From the NCBI RefSeq assembly GCF_001662875.1, contig NZ_JPVZ01000008.1, forward strand, positions 1 through 64,000: a stretch of 64,000 bases of DNA, in the 5' to 3' direction. Positions 8,796 through 19,226 of the stretch are shown here, one piece after another. The translations under genes and the position numbers were made by a program. The notes beneath the pieces were generated by a model, which did not search any database, was not told where the DNA came from, and was given only the letters and a program-made list of their open reading frames with translations. Every line of letters starts with the position of its first letter. Within the stretch, counting starts at the first letter, position 1. This DNA is from Thalassospira tepidiphila MCCC 1A03514 (GTDB lineage: Bacteria; Pseudomonadota; Alphaproteobacteria; Rhodospirillales; Thalassospiraceae).

Positions 8796-9719
8796 ATGGC
8801 TAGGCCAAGCAAAGCTCTGCGTGCGTTTCCACATGTTCTGATCGTTACGATTGCTGTAGCCCTGTCTGTTGGCACGGTCACAACCTCCACAAACGCGTTC
8901 GCACAAACGCCGACAATGCAATCGGGTCAGCCTGTCACTGTACCGTCACTGCCCTACCCCAAAAGCGGTTTGAGGCAGCGCTTGATTGCCGCCGGGAAAG
9001 CCATCCCGAACGTCGATGAAAGCCTGCAAGCGGGTATTCCAGCAGTTTATTTCGAACCGGCTGCGGGCAATGGAAACGCAAAGCCACCTTACCCTGCCGT
9101 CGTCGCCCTGCCCGACTGTGACAACCATTTTCCGGAAACGTGGATCACGATCCTGCGACAAAGCGGATATGCGGTGCTTTTGATCTCACCACCTAACGCC
9201 CATCCGACGCAGGATTACTGTGGTGGCGGGGAACTTCAAACGCCGAAACACGGTCTGTCCTACTGGGCGTTCGATGCCATCAGCGCGCTTCATTACCTTG
9301 CCGGGGTAAAATCCATTGCGCCAAACAACATTGCCGTCTTCGGTTATGGTTATGGTGCCGGCGCAGCTCAGCTGGCGATTTATCGTGATGGCCATGCCAA
9401 ACACTACCAACACCGATTTAAGGCGCTTGTCGGGCTAAGGCCGCAATGTATGTCGGAAATGGACAACTTTGTGCCCAGCCTGCTTGTGGCTGTAAAAAAT
9501 GATCCGTTTAACCCGCCGGCATGGTGTGAATGGCGTATGGATCGCGACCTTTACAACGGGCGCGAACTCGTTCGGTTTGAAGTCGTTGAAAACAGCGAAA
9601 TGATTGAAAAACAAACGACTCGCAAAACGTTGCAAATAGAAAACAGTCCGCTTGTAGTCTCACTGGTGACAGATTTCCTTTCTGCAATGGGCATCTCGGA
9701 AAATATAGGACGAAATTGA
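8796..9719 (+). CDS. Secreted dienelactone-hydrolase-like alpha/beta protein lacking the nucleophile
   Basis: A 307-residue protein with a signal peptide (hydrophobic core LIVTIAVALSVGTV, probable cleavage after AFA at 36). The body looks like a dienelactone-hydrolase-type alpha/beta fold: AVVALPDCDNHF, a helix, AVLLISPP, then VFGYGYGAGAAQ. In this family the nucleophile elbow is G-x-S/C-x-G; here position 185 is Gly (GYGYG), so the catalytic Ser or Cys is missing. It may be a non-catalytic periplasmic binding protein or use another residue. ATG 8796 is chosen because ggag precedes it by 6 bases; an ATG at 8784 overlaps that site. It stands alone between leuA and mreB. Confidence 0.7.
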   Translation: MARPSKALRAFPHVLIVTIAVALSVGTVTTSTNAFAQTPTMQSGQPVTVPSLPYPKSGLRQRLIAAGKAIPNVDESLQAGIPAVYFEPAAGNGNAKPPYPAVVALPDCDNHFPETWITILRQSGYAVLLISPPNAHPTQDYCGGGELQTPKHGLSYWAFDAISALHYLAGVKSIAPNNIAVFGYGYGAGAAQLAIYRDGHAKHYQHRFKALVGLRPQCMSEMDNFVPSLLVAVKNDPFNPPAWCEWRMDRDLYNGRELVRFEVVENSEMIEKQTTRKTLQIENSPLVVSLVTDFLSAMGISENIGRN

Positions 9720-9883
9720 ATTTCTCCGCCAAGACCATATTACTGATCATGTTTTTGATGCCTTATTTCAGGAAAATTACGCGCCTTAATTATTCCTCAA
9801 TCCCCTGAGCAGATTATTCGTGCATCGGCTTATTCCTTACGCTATCAAAGCCGGTACATTCGCTTTTGAGATTTTACTTTTAA

Positions 9884-10942
<1,059 letters not shown>

Positions 10943-11068
10943 TAAAAAAGCGGCCTTGAATATCATCACCGGGTCGTATCCTTACTGGACGCGACTCGGT
11001 GATTTCGTTATGGTTGAATATCCCGCACGGGATGAAGAACAACCTTTTGGGAATTCGCGGGGAATACA

Positions 11069-12064
11069 TTGGCACAGCATGGTGGTCCGCAGCAGCGTAT
11101 CTTTTCGCCGTTACGCACGGCCCTTCACCGCTTCGCTTTCATACTGCTGATTTTATCGGCCTTTGGCCTGATGCTTCTGGGCAAGGCCGATACTGTTCTG
11201 ATCGAGCGGATCCGCGCCGCGTCGGCTGATCTGGTGTCGCCGGTGATGAACGTCATTTCCCGCCCTGCGGCCAGCATCAACGAACTGACCGACAAGATTT
11301 ACAACCTTGCCCATCTTTACGAAGAAAACGAGCGCCTGCGCCGCGAAAACCAGCAATTGCTGGCCTGGCAGCAAGCCGCACGCAATCTGTCACATGAAAA
11401 TGCCCGTCTTCGTGATCTGGCAGGCTACACCTCGCCGCCGGCCCTGCATCTGGTGACCTCACGCGTGATTGCGGATATGGGCGGTGCCTATGCCCACAGC
11501 GTCATGATTTCCGCCGGATCACGCGATGGCGTTGCCAAGGGGCAAGCCGTGATTTCGGACGAAGGCCTGATTGGTCGCGTTGCCGAGGCGGGGTATCAGG
11601 CGTCCCGTGTTCTTCTGATCACCGATATCAACTCGCGTGTGCCGGTTGTTGTGGAAAATTCGCGCGACCGTGCATTTCTTTCCGGTGACAACACCAACCG
11701 TCCGCTTCTGACCTTCCTAACCGCGGATGCGGCCGTTGCACCGGGTGACCGCATTTTGACATCGGGCCATGGTGGTGCGTTCCCACCGGGCATTCCGATC
11801 GGGGTTGTATCATCGGTTTCCGAAAATGCCGTTCGCGTTGCGCCGATGTTCCGCCGCCATCAACTGGAATATCTGCGTGTTGCTGATTACGGCCTTCAGG
11901 GCATCCTGAGCGAGGACCGCATTCGCCAAAGCCAACCGTCCAACGATGCGAACATTACAGAAGTATCGCCGGACCTTCCTGATGGCGTCGGCATTGTTCC
12001 GGCAGGCCCGACCGGCAACGAAGGCACATCCCCCTCCACCAACGCGGCAGGGGAAGCCCAGTGA
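11069..12064 (+). CDS. mreC: Rod shape-determining protein MreC
   Basis: Periplasmic scaffold linking MreB to PBP2 and RodA. The 331-residue protein has one N-terminal membrane segment (FAFILLILSAFGLMLL), a coiled coil around residues 75-110 (EENERLRRENQQLL) and the two beta-barrel domains with GLIGRVAEAG and ILTSGHGGAFPPGIPIG. The C-terminal 50 residues are a proline-rich, acidic tail. The start is TTG 11069, placed 5 bases after gggga; no ATG fits the family N-terminus. Its stop overlaps the mreD GTG by 4 bases, showing translational coupling. Confidence 0.95.
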   Translation: MAQHGGPQQRIFSPLRTALHRFAFILLILSAFGLMLLGKADTVLIERIRAASADLVSPVMNVISRPAASINELTDKIYNLAHLYEENERLRRENQQLLAWQQAARNLSHENARLRDLAGYTSPPALHLVTSRVIADMGGAYAHSVMISAGSRDGVAKGQAVISDEGLIGRVAEAGYQASRVLLITDINSRVPVVVENSRDRAFLSGDNTNRPLLTFLTADAAVAPGDRILTSGHGGAFPPGIPIGVVSSVSENAVRVAPMFRRHQLEYLRVADYGLQGILSEDRIRQSQPSNDANITEVSPDLPDGVGIVPAGPTGNEGTSPSTNAAGEAQ

Positions 12065-12576
12065 AACCCGGCGTCTGGCATCGACTGGACATTATTGCCC
12101 GCGGCCTTTTTCCTGCCTTCAGTGTTTTCGCTCTGTTGCTGATTAATCTTCTGCCGCTCAGCGTGCCGTTGTTATCAACCGCCTCACCGGCACTGGCATT
12201 GATGGCCGTATTCTACTGGTCGGTTAACCGCCCTGACCTTTTGACGGCTGTCACGGCCTTCCTGCTGGGGCTGTTGCAGGATCTGTTGATGGGCTTGCCG
12301 CTTGGCGTCAGTTCGCTTGTACTCGTGCTGGTGCAAACCGGATCTGCAAGTCAGGGGCGCTTTTTCCATAACAAGCCGTTCAGCGTGATGTGGTGGGGCT
12401 TTGCATTGGTGGCCATTCCGGCACTTCTCGTTCAATGGTTGCTGAGTTCGGCCCTGATCGGTGCATTGTTGCCCTTCAAGGCCACCATGATCAGCTATGT
12501 GTTGACGGCTGCCTTGTTCCCGATTGTTGCCTGGGTTCTGGCGCGCGCACAAAATACCCTTTTGCGTTATGTCTAG
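12061..12576 (+). CDS. mreD: Rod shape-determining protein MreD
   Basis: A 171-residue integral membrane protein with about five hydrophobic helices, the standard size for MreD, which acts with MreC in the elongation complex. The motif FLLGLLQDLLMGLPLGVSSL is characteristic of the family. The start is GTG 12061 within the GTGA overlap with mreC. A gap of 165 bp follows before mrdA, containing a short inverted repeat (atccc and gggat near 12660) without a T run. Confidence 0.93.
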   Translation: MKPGVWHRLDIIARGLFPAFSVFALLLINLLPLSVPLLSTASPALALMAVFYWSVNRPDLLTAVTAFLLGLLQDLLMGLPLGVSSLVLVLVQTGSASQGRFFHNKPFSVMWWGFALVAIPALLVQWLLSSALIGALLPFKATMISYVLTAALFPIVAWVLARAQNTLLRYV

Positions 12577-12741
12577 TCTGCCATGCGCGAATGACGAACT
12601 GCGCAATATTGATGTTTTGGCAACGGCTACTAGCTATGATGGGGAAAGGCTGTTTTAATCCCCGAACAACCGGGATAAAACGGGCCAGAAATTGAACACT
12701 CGGCCTTACGGCTACTGACGAAATACAGGTATCCAACGCCC

Positions 12742-14658
12742 ATGTGGCATCGTGACTCAGACCGGTTCAGACTGTTTACCCGACGCGCCCTGATGCTGGG
12801 TGCGGGCAAGGGTGTATTGCTGACTGGTCTTGCCGCGCGGATGTACTACCTGCAGGTCCTTGAAAGCGACCGCTATCAGACGCTGGCCGATGAAAACCGC
12901 ATTTCCCACCGCCTGCTGCCGCCGCCGCGTGGACTGGTGACCGACCGTTTCGGTGCACCACTTGCCGTAAACCGGCAGAACTATCACATCATGATCGTGC
13001 GCGAACAGACACCCGATGTCCGCCGCACGCTTGAAATCCTGGATCAGATCATCGAGCTTGGCCCCGACACCATCGAGCGCGTTGAACGCGATGCTGCCCG
13101 TCGGCGTTCCTTTGTTCCGGTCACGGTGCGCGACAACCTTACATGGGATGAAGTCGCACGCGTCGGTGTCAATGCCCCCGACCTTCCCGGACTGATCATT
13201 GATGCCGGACGATCACGCGACTATCCCGAAGGACCGCACCTTGCGCATACACTGGGTTATGTTGCCGCCGTGTCTGAGAAAGAGCTGACAGGCGATCCGC
13301 TTTTGGAACTGCCGGGCTTTACCATTGGCAAAAGTGGCGTTGAAAAAGTTTATGACCTGGCACTGCGTGGCACGGCCGGCACCAGCCAGGTCGAAGTCAA
13401 TGCCCTCGGCCGCGTTATTCGCGAACTTGAACGCGAAGAAGGTGACAGTGGCAACACCGTAGTGATGACGCTTGATCTTGAATTGCAGCGCTACACCAAT
13501 CAGCGGCTGTCGGATCAGGAAAGTGCCGCCGCCGTGGTCATGGACATCCATAACGGTGAAGTGCTCGCCCTGTCGTCACATCCGGCCTATGACCCGAACG
13601 CCTTTACCAATGGCATTTCGCACAAGCTTTGGAACAGTCTGGTCAACAACCCGTATGCACCGCTTTCCAACAAGGCTGTGAACGGCACCTATGCGCCCGG
13701 TTCGACCTTCAAGATGTGCGTCGCACTTGCCGGACTGGAAGCAGGCATTATTTCGCCCAACCAGAAATTCTTCTGTAACGGGCATCTTGATCTTGGGAAT
13801 GCACGTTTCCACTGCTGGAAACGTGGTGGTCATGGCTGGATGAACATGCATGACTCAATCAAGCATTCCTGTGACGTCTATTACTACGAAATCTCCCAGA
13901 AAATCGGGATCGACCGCATTGCGGCCATGGCAAACAAGCTGGGCCTCGGCGAAGATACCGGCATTGACCTTCCCAACGAACGTAGCGGCTTGATCCCGAC
14001 CAAGGACTGGAAGGAAATCCAGCTTGGCAAACGCTGGCAGGGCGGTGAAACACTTATCGCCTCTATCGGGCAGGGCTATGTTCTGGCAACGCCGTTGCAA
14101 CTTTGCACGATGACTGCGCGTCTGGCCTCCGGCAAGGCGGTGCGCCCACACCTGACGCGTGACAACGTCACCCCCGAAGGCGTTACCAGCCGCCAGGCCG
14201 AAGAATTTCCGGAACTTCAGGTCAGTCGTGCCAACCTGGCCCGAATTCGTGATGCAATGAACGGCGTGACCAACGAATTGCGTGGCACAGGCCATGGCGC
14301 ACGGATCGCCATCAAGGGCATGGAAATGGCTGGCAAAAGTGGTACCAGTCAGGTTCGCCGCATCACCATGCGCGAACGCCAGACAACCGGGGTGCTCGAT
14401 AACAATGACTTGCCGTGGAAATACCGTGACCACGCCCTGTTTGTTGCCTTTGCGCCGGTCGATAACCCACGTTATGCCTGTTCAGTGGTGGTTGAACATG
14501 GCGGTGGTGGTTCAAGTGTTGCGGGCCCGATTGTCCGTGACCTGCTGCTAAAAGCGCAGGAACTGCAATCTGCGCGTCAGGGCATCTCGGCCGCCGACCA
14601 GCCTAATAGTGCAAATCTCCGGCGCAATCCGGCCCACACCGATCAGGACGAGGGTTAA
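12742..14658 (+). CDS. mrdA: Penicillin-binding protein 2 (elongation transpeptidase)
   Basis: Class B PBP that crosslinks new lateral-wall peptidoglycan with RodA. The 638-residue protein has an N-terminal membrane anchor (about 15-35), the non-penicillin-binding dimerisation domain with PPPRGLVTDRFG, then the transpeptidase domain. Catalytic motifs are visible: STFK with Ser321, SCD near 374 and KSGT near 533. The C-terminal 30 residues are hydrophilic and probably disordered. The gene ends 3 bp before rodA, so the two are cotranscribed. Confidence 0.97.
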   Translation: MWHRDSDRFRLFTRRALMLGAGKGVLLTGLAARMYYLQVLESDRYQTLADENRISHRLLPPPRGLVTDRFGAPLAVNRQNYHIMIVREQTPDVRRTLEILDQIIELGPDTIERVERDAARRRSFVPVTVRDNLTWDEVARVGVNAPDLPGLIIDAGRSRDYPEGPHLAHTLGYVAAVSEKELTGDPLLELPGFTIGKSGVEKVYDLALRGTAGTSQVEVNALGRVIRELEREEGDSGNTVVMTLDLELQRYTNQRLSDQESAAAVVMDIHNGEVLALSSHPAYDPNAFTNGISHKLWNSLVNNPYAPLSNKAVNGTYAPGSTFKMCVALAGLEAGIISPNQKFFCNGHLDLGNARFHCWKRGGHGWMNMHDSIKHSCDVYYYEISQKIGIDRIAAMANKLGLGEDTGIDLPNERSGLIPTKDWKEIQLGKRWQGGETLIASIGQGYVLATPLQLCTMTARLASGKAVRPHLTRDNVTPEGVTSRQAEEFPELQVSRANLARIRDAMNGVTNELRGTGHGARIAIKGMEMAGKSGTSQVRRITMRERQTTGVLDNNDLPWKYRDHALFVAFAPVDNPRYACSVVVEHGGGGSSVAGPIVRDLLLKAQELQSARQGISAADQPNSANLRRNPAHTDQDEG

Positions 14659-14661
14659 GCC

Positions 14662-15825
14662 ATGGCAGGAAGCAGATTTCGCATTGGTGAAGATCCGGAT
14701 TATGTGCCGATTGGCCGCCGGTTGTTGTTGCTGAACTGGACGCTTGTTCTTTTGATCGCAGCCCTATCTGGCATCGGCTTTGCCATGCTCTATTCCGCGG
14801 CCAACGGGTCACTGCAACCCTGGGCCGAACGCCAAATGATGCGTTTTGCCGTGGGTGCGGCACTGATGATCATCATCGCGGTAACCGATATACGCGTCTG
14901 GCTGAAGCTTGCCTATTTCTCGTATTTTGTCGCGCTGATTTTACTGGTAGCGGTCGAAATCAAGGGCGATATCGGCATGGGCGCGCAGCGCTGGATCAAT
15001 CTGGGTTTCTTCCAGTTGCAGCCGTCCGAGCTGATGAAAATCTCTTTGGTTCTTGCACTTGCACGGTATTTCCATGGTTTGACGACCGAAGATGTCGGTC
15101 GTATCCCGCTTTTGATCCCGCCGATTTTGATGGTTCTTGCGCCCTCTGCCCTTGTCTTGCGCCAGCCTGACCTTGGCACCACGTTGCTGCTGATTGCCGG
15201 GGGTGGTGTGATTTTCTGGCTGGCTGGGGTCCGCATCTGGAAGTTCGCGCTTGTTCTCGGCACGGCACTTGCGGCCATTCCGATTGGCTGGCAGTTCTTG
15301 CGTGAATATCAGAAGAACCGCGTTCTGACCTTCCTGAACCCGGAAAATGATCCGCTGGGTGCGGGCTATCACATTACGCAATCAAAGATCGCGCTTGGGT
15401 CTGGCGGGCTGTTTGGCAAAGGGTTCATGTTGGGCTCCCAGAGCCATCTGAACTTCCTGCCGGAAAAACAGACCGACTTTATCTTCACCATGCTGGGCGA
15501 AGAATTCGGCTTGGTCGGCGGCATGGCGTTGCTAGGCCTTTATGCGCTGGTGATCACCTACGGCTATGTCATCGCACTGCGCTGTCAGAACCAGTTTGGG
15601 CGCCTTGTCGCCATCGGTGTGACCTCGACCTTCTTCCTTTACGTCTTTATCAACATCGCCATGGTGATGGGGCTGATCCCGGTGGTTGGCGTACCGTTGC
15701 CGCTTGTGTCTTATGGCGGAACAGTGATGATGACCATTCTGGTCAGCTTCGGCCTTTTGATGAGTGTATCAATCCACCGCGACATCCGGATTTCCCGACA
15801 GGGTAATGACGACGGCCGGAATTAA
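14662..15825 (+). CDS. rodA: SEDS peptidoglycan glycosyltransferase RodA
   Basis: Polymerises lipid II in the elongation complex together with PBP2. The 387-residue membrane protein has about ten helices and the SEDS family signatures: GAQRWINLGFFQLQPSELMK, RQPDLGTTLLL, and the periplasmic loop FLPEKQTDFIFTMLGEEFG containing the catalytic Asp. The C-terminal motif GVPLPLVSYGGT is also conserved. It closes the rod operon and converges on the diguanylate cyclase gene at 15882. Confidence 0.97.
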   Translation: MAGSRFRIGEDPDYVPIGRRLLLLNWTLVLLIAALSGIGFAMLYSAANGSLQPWAERQMMRFAVGAALMIIIAVTDIRVWLKLAYFSYFVALILLVAVEIKGDIGMGAQRWINLGFFQLQPSELMKISLVLALARYFHGLTTEDVGRIPLLIPPILMVLAPSALVLRQPDLGTTLLLIAGGGVIFWLAGVRIWKFALVLGTALAAIPIGWQFLREYQKNRVLTFLNPENDPLGAGYHITQSKIALGSGGLFGKGFMLGSQSHLNFLPEKQTDFIFTMLGEEFGLVGGMALLGLYALVITYGYVIALRCQNQFGRLVAIGVTSTFFLYVFINIAMVMGLIPVVGVPLPLVSYGGTVMMTILVSFGLLMSVSIHRDIRISRQGNDDGRN

Positions 15826-15881
15826 AGACACGCATTCCTGATGCACATGCATCCGGCGTCGCACCGGAACTATCCGATCAA

Positions 15882-17348
15882 TCAAATGTCAGACGGCAGC
15901 TGATCTTTGAATTCCGAAAGCGTGCTAAAGTCAGCCTGCTTGCATCGATTACGCCCGGTTGCCTTGGCATCATAAAGTGCGTGATCCGCCAGTGAGTACA
16001 ATATCCCAGGAATATCGGTGTTTTCCGAGTTCCTCAGAACATCAAATTGCGCGGCAACGCCCTGATCAAACTCAGCCAAACCCTTTGCAGACGGCAAGCC
16101 CGACACCCCAAAGCTTGAGGTAAAGGAAAGTTTGCTGCCGCCATACTCGACACTGTTCTGCTCCAGGCCCTTGCGTAAACGTTCAGCTAGGATCATCGCG
16201 CCCTGCAATTCTTCCCCCGGCAGCAACACAGCAAACTCTTCACCGCCCATGCGCGCCGGAATATCAATGGAGCGCAGTGTTGTTCTAAGTGTTTCTGCCA
16301 AGGCAACCAGAACCGCGTCACCGGCCTGATGGCCATAGGTATCGTTCAACGCCTTGAAACGGTCGATATCAAGAAGAATGAAGGATACAGGCGTATCCCT
16401 GCGCCGCCAGACGGCAACAGCGTCTTCCAATCTGCCGAGAAAGGCACGACGGTTAGGCAACCCGGTCAATGGATCCGTTGACGCAAGCACTTCAAGCTTT
16501 TGCATCGCGGAATTGAGTTCTTCTGTACGCTGCGCGACACGCTCTTCCAAGGTGATGTTCGCATTCTGCAGTTCGTCGCGCGCTCTGCGCAATTCCCCGA
16601 TTTGCTTGCGGATCATTCCGAAAAGCCCGACCGTCACCGAACCAAGCAACTGAACTTCGTCGTCATGACGATGCTCCGGCGGCATCTGAAGCGGGCGACT
16701 ATCGTCTGTCGGGTCCGCATTAACGATATAGTTTCCAAGCCGGATCACGGGCCTTGAGAAGACAAAATAGCTCATTGCCGCAAAACCAAGGGCCATCACA
16801 GCTGCCAGAACCATGGTCGCGAGGAACGACCACGAAAGACGCGTCATGTAGGCGTCCACATAAACCTGTGGATTAAGCTCAATCACCATCTCGCCAATGG
16901 TGGCGACAGGTTTGCGTTCGGGGTCGCGCACCGGAACTGTAATGGTTTGCAGTCCGCCAAACATCGTCTCGGCCCAGCGCGAGACCGGTATTTCACCGGC
17001 GGGTCGTTTTAACTCAAAAAAGATACCGTCATCGGCGTTGGTAAGAATAACGCGTGCAATGGACCGATTGTTGAGCATCCCGCGCACCATAATATTGGCC
17101 AATTCGCGGTCGCGCTTGATCATGACTTCAGTCGCGACAGGCGCACTGGAGGAAAAGATACGCTGGTTGCTCTGCTGATAGACACCTTCGAGCCAGAGAT
17201 AATCCTGATATCCGCGAATGGCGACGATGATGAGGCCAAGAGCAACTGCCAGGAAAAGAGAGTACTTTAACTGACGAGCCGCAATTGTGCTGCCCAATCG
17301 CATCCCGGCAAGATCATCAAAATGCTTTTCGTCTGGTTCTCGTGCCAA
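15882..17348 (-). CDS. Membrane diguanylate cyclase with periplasmic sensor region
   Basis: A 488-residue protein. A first membrane helix (about 29-46), a periplasmic region of about 125 residues and a second helix (about 174-198) are followed by a HAMP-like segment, a coiled coil (250-288) and a GGDEF domain (about 288-470). The motif is GGEEF at 368-372 with an intact I-site RSID at 359-362, so it should be active and product-inhibited. The start is taken as TTG 17348 (aagg upstream); ATG 17303 would remove 15 residues and keep both helices. The gene follows a periplasmic binding protein gene by 47 bp on the same strand, which suggests the binding protein feeds its periplasmic region. Confidence 0.88.
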   Translation of the reverse strand: MAREPDEKHFDDLAGMRLGSTIAARQLKYSLFLAVALGLIIVAIRGYQDYLWLEGVYQQSNQRIFSSSAPVATEVMIKRDRELANIMVRGMLNNRSIARVILTNADDGIFFELKRPAGEIPVSRWAETMFGGLQTITVPVRDPERKPVATIGEMVIELNPQVYVDAYMTRLSWSFLATMVLAAVMALGFAAMSYFVFSRPVIRLGNYIVNADPTDDSRPLQMPPEHRHDDEVQLLGSVTVGLFGMIRKQIGELRRARDELQNANITLEERVAQRTEELNSAMQKLEVLASTDPLTGLPNRRAFLGRLEDAVAVWRRRDTPVSFILLDIDRFKALNDTYGHQAGDAVLVALAETLRTTLRSIDIPARMGGEEFAVLLPGEELQGAMILAERLRKGLEQNSVEYGGSKLSFTSSFGVSGLPSAKGLAEFDQGVAAQFDVLRNSENTDIPGILYSLADHALYDAKATGRNRCKQADFSTLSEFKDQLPSDI

Positions 17349-17395
17349 GCGTCTCGACCTTGTCTTTCTAAATATTTACCGGATGATGGCTTATG

Positions 17396-18589
17396 CTATT
17401 CACGCATGCCATCGCCGGGATGTAACACAAAGTTATACTCTGTGCCGAATGGGGAATTGGCAATACTAAAATCCTTAAAATCCAAGCTGTTCCAATCCCT
17501 GCTGCCCAGGACATCGACAAAGTGAGATATGTTTTCGCGTGTGATCGCCTCCATCCTGAAAGAGATTTCGGGATGATGGGAAAGAAATTCAACGCCATGA
17601 ATGTAATCGTGCAGCAATACCATGACCCATGCGCCAGCAAAGAAGTGTCCCCCGTGGGTCATGGTCATCTTGCCGTCTGCGACGTTGCGCAAGCCCGCAG
17701 GTGACCAGTTCAACCCGCCGACAAAGACATCTTTCCCGGGTTTCCGCCCTGCTTTCTCCAGAGCGGCAACCGCACCCAGCGCAATATCATCATTGGCAGC
17801 CCAGACCGCATCGACGCACCCGCCCCGTCTAAGCCAGTTTTCTGTCTGACGGTATGCCTCATCGTATGACCAGTTTGCCACCAGACGACGCTGTTCGCGA
17901 AGAAGCGGAAAACGACTAAGCGCATGATCAAGCCCCTGCAGTCGCTGAAGCGAGGCTGGTGTCTTGCTGTCCCCGGCGATGGATAACAGGCATAGCGGCG
18001 CTGGTTGCCGATTTTCGGTTTGAAGACGTGCACTATCGATCAGGGATTTGGCGATGTCGTATCCAGCACGCTCGTTATCCGGCGTCAGGGAGAATATCCA
18101 GTGATCAAAATCCCTGCCCGGATAGCCATATGCGTTCTTCTGCTCTTTCGTTAGGTCATTGAGCAACATGATGACCGGGATGCCCCGTTCTTCTGCTTCC
18201 AGAACGATGCGCGTTCCCTGCTGATGTTCGTTAACGGCAATGATGTAATCAGGCGCGGGCTCAAGGGCAAAAACCTTCTGCGCACTTTCGATCATCATCT
18301 TGCTGTCGCGGTTGCTATCGAAAACGATCAGCTCATAGCCAAACTGATCTGAAGCCGCCTGCATGGTGTCGCGCACATCTTTCCAGAAACCGCGATCCCC
18401 ATACCCCGGATTGATAAAGGCGACGCGTGTTGGAACGTCAGTGGCGTCGTGCTCCGTCGCTTGTGTGGCCGCCATAGGCAGGCACCAAAGCATAATCACG
18501 AAAAGCACAACCAACGCGCACGACTTCAAACCAATTTTCTGTTCTTGCTCATTTTGCTGCGGGCTACAGCGTCGGACTAAACCACCCAC
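17396..18589 (-). CDS. Periplasmic sugar-type binding protein, probable sensor partner of the downstream GGDEF protein
   Basis: A 397-residue secreted protein of the type I periplasmic binding fold (peripla_BP_4, the group of ribose-binding protein and LuxP). Visible parts are a signal helix (about 21-43), the first strand RVAFINPGYGDRGFW, the hinge region YIIAVNEHQQGTRI, and WAANDDIALGAVAALEKAG typical of lobe 2. There is no ABC permease or ATPase nearby. Instead it lies 47 bp upstream of a membrane diguanylate cyclase, as in Vibrio NspS-MbaA. The start is GTG 18589; a TTG about 20 codons later would give a more usual signal peptide. Confidence 0.82.
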   Translation of the reverse strand: MGGLVRRCSPQQNEQEQKIGLKSCALVVLFVIMLWCLPMAATQATEHDATDVPTRVAFINPGYGDRGFWKDVRDTMQAASDQFGYELIVFDSNRDSKMMIESAQKVFALEPAPDYIIAVNEHQQGTRIVLEAEERGIPVIMLLNDLTKEQKNAYGYPGRDFDHWIFSLTPDNERAGYDIAKSLIDSARLQTENRQPAPLCLLSIAGDSKTPASLQRLQGLDHALSRFPLLREQRRLVANWSYDEAYRQTENWLRRGGCVDAVWAANDDIALGAVAALEKAGRKPGKDVFVGGLNWSPAGLRNVADGKMTMTHGGHFFAGAWVMVLLHDYIHGVEFLSHHPEISFRMEAITRENISHFVDVLGSRDWNSLDFKDFSIANSPFGTEYNFVLHPGDGMRE

Positions 18590-18789
18590 TTAGGCATACC
18601 TCGATTTATAATACATCGCTTCAAACCGGCAACGCGTGCATGCTTACGCCAAGCCACAGTTACAAACGGTGGCGGAAGCAACAAGCGCCCTCCACCCCGG
18701 CCGGTTAGTTATAATATACGATGGTATACATACTTGATGTCAGGATGGGAACCGGTTCTTTGCAAAATCGAGGTAAAATAAACGCGATA

Positions 18790-18990
18790 TCAGCCGCCGG
18801 TTGATTGCGTACGCTTCAACGCTTCGACCAATTCCTTGTTCGACATGTTGGCCCGGTCCTGTATGCCTTTCTGCGCGGCCAAATGATAGAGATCATCTCG
18901 ACGCCACTTGTCGTAACTTGGCGCACCGTGAAGTCGCTGTGCAGAAGTTTCCTGATCTGTTTGCCCAGAAATTTTATTAAAGCTCGCCAC
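18790..18990 (-). CDS. Small Rho-N/SAP-like domain protein
   Basis: A 66-residue basic protein. The C-terminal 40 residues (YDKWRRDDLYHLAAQKGI, then RANMSNKELVEALKR) match the helix-extended-helix pattern of Rho N-terminal/SAP-like nucleic-acid-binding motifs. The start is set at GTG 18990 because ggagg lies 5 bases upstream; the ATG at 19002 has no ribosome site and lies on the far side of it. Probably binds DNA or RNA, but the role is unknown. It stands alone, with free sequence on both sides. Confidence 0.7.
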   Translation of the reverse strand: MASFNKISGQTDQETSAQRLHGAPSYDKWRRDDLYHLAAQKGIQDRANMSNKELVEALKRTQSTGG

Positions 18991-19164
18991 TGTTGCCTCC
19001 ATGTTGGGACGGTCACAAGCAGTCTTGGCACTTTGTACAGTGCTGGTGGATGAAAATCCGTTCTAGATTTCATGTAGGGGGAATTGACTGATTTTCTATT
19101 CCCCGGAACGCATTTTTCCTCGCCAAACGGCGTAACAAACTGAGTAATCTTGCAAAAATAATGA

Positions 19165-19193
19165 AAAAGGCAGATCCAATTGATCTGCCTTTT
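19165..19193 (-). terminator. Intrinsic terminator of the Hpt gene
   Basis: A 12-bp perfect stem (aaaaggcagatc and gatctgcctttt, loop of 5). On the minus strand it ends in tttttcatt. It lies about 35 bp past the Hpt stop. Confidence 0.85.
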
Positions 19194-19226
19194 GGGTCAC
19201 TCACACCACTGCGCAACAGATAACAG

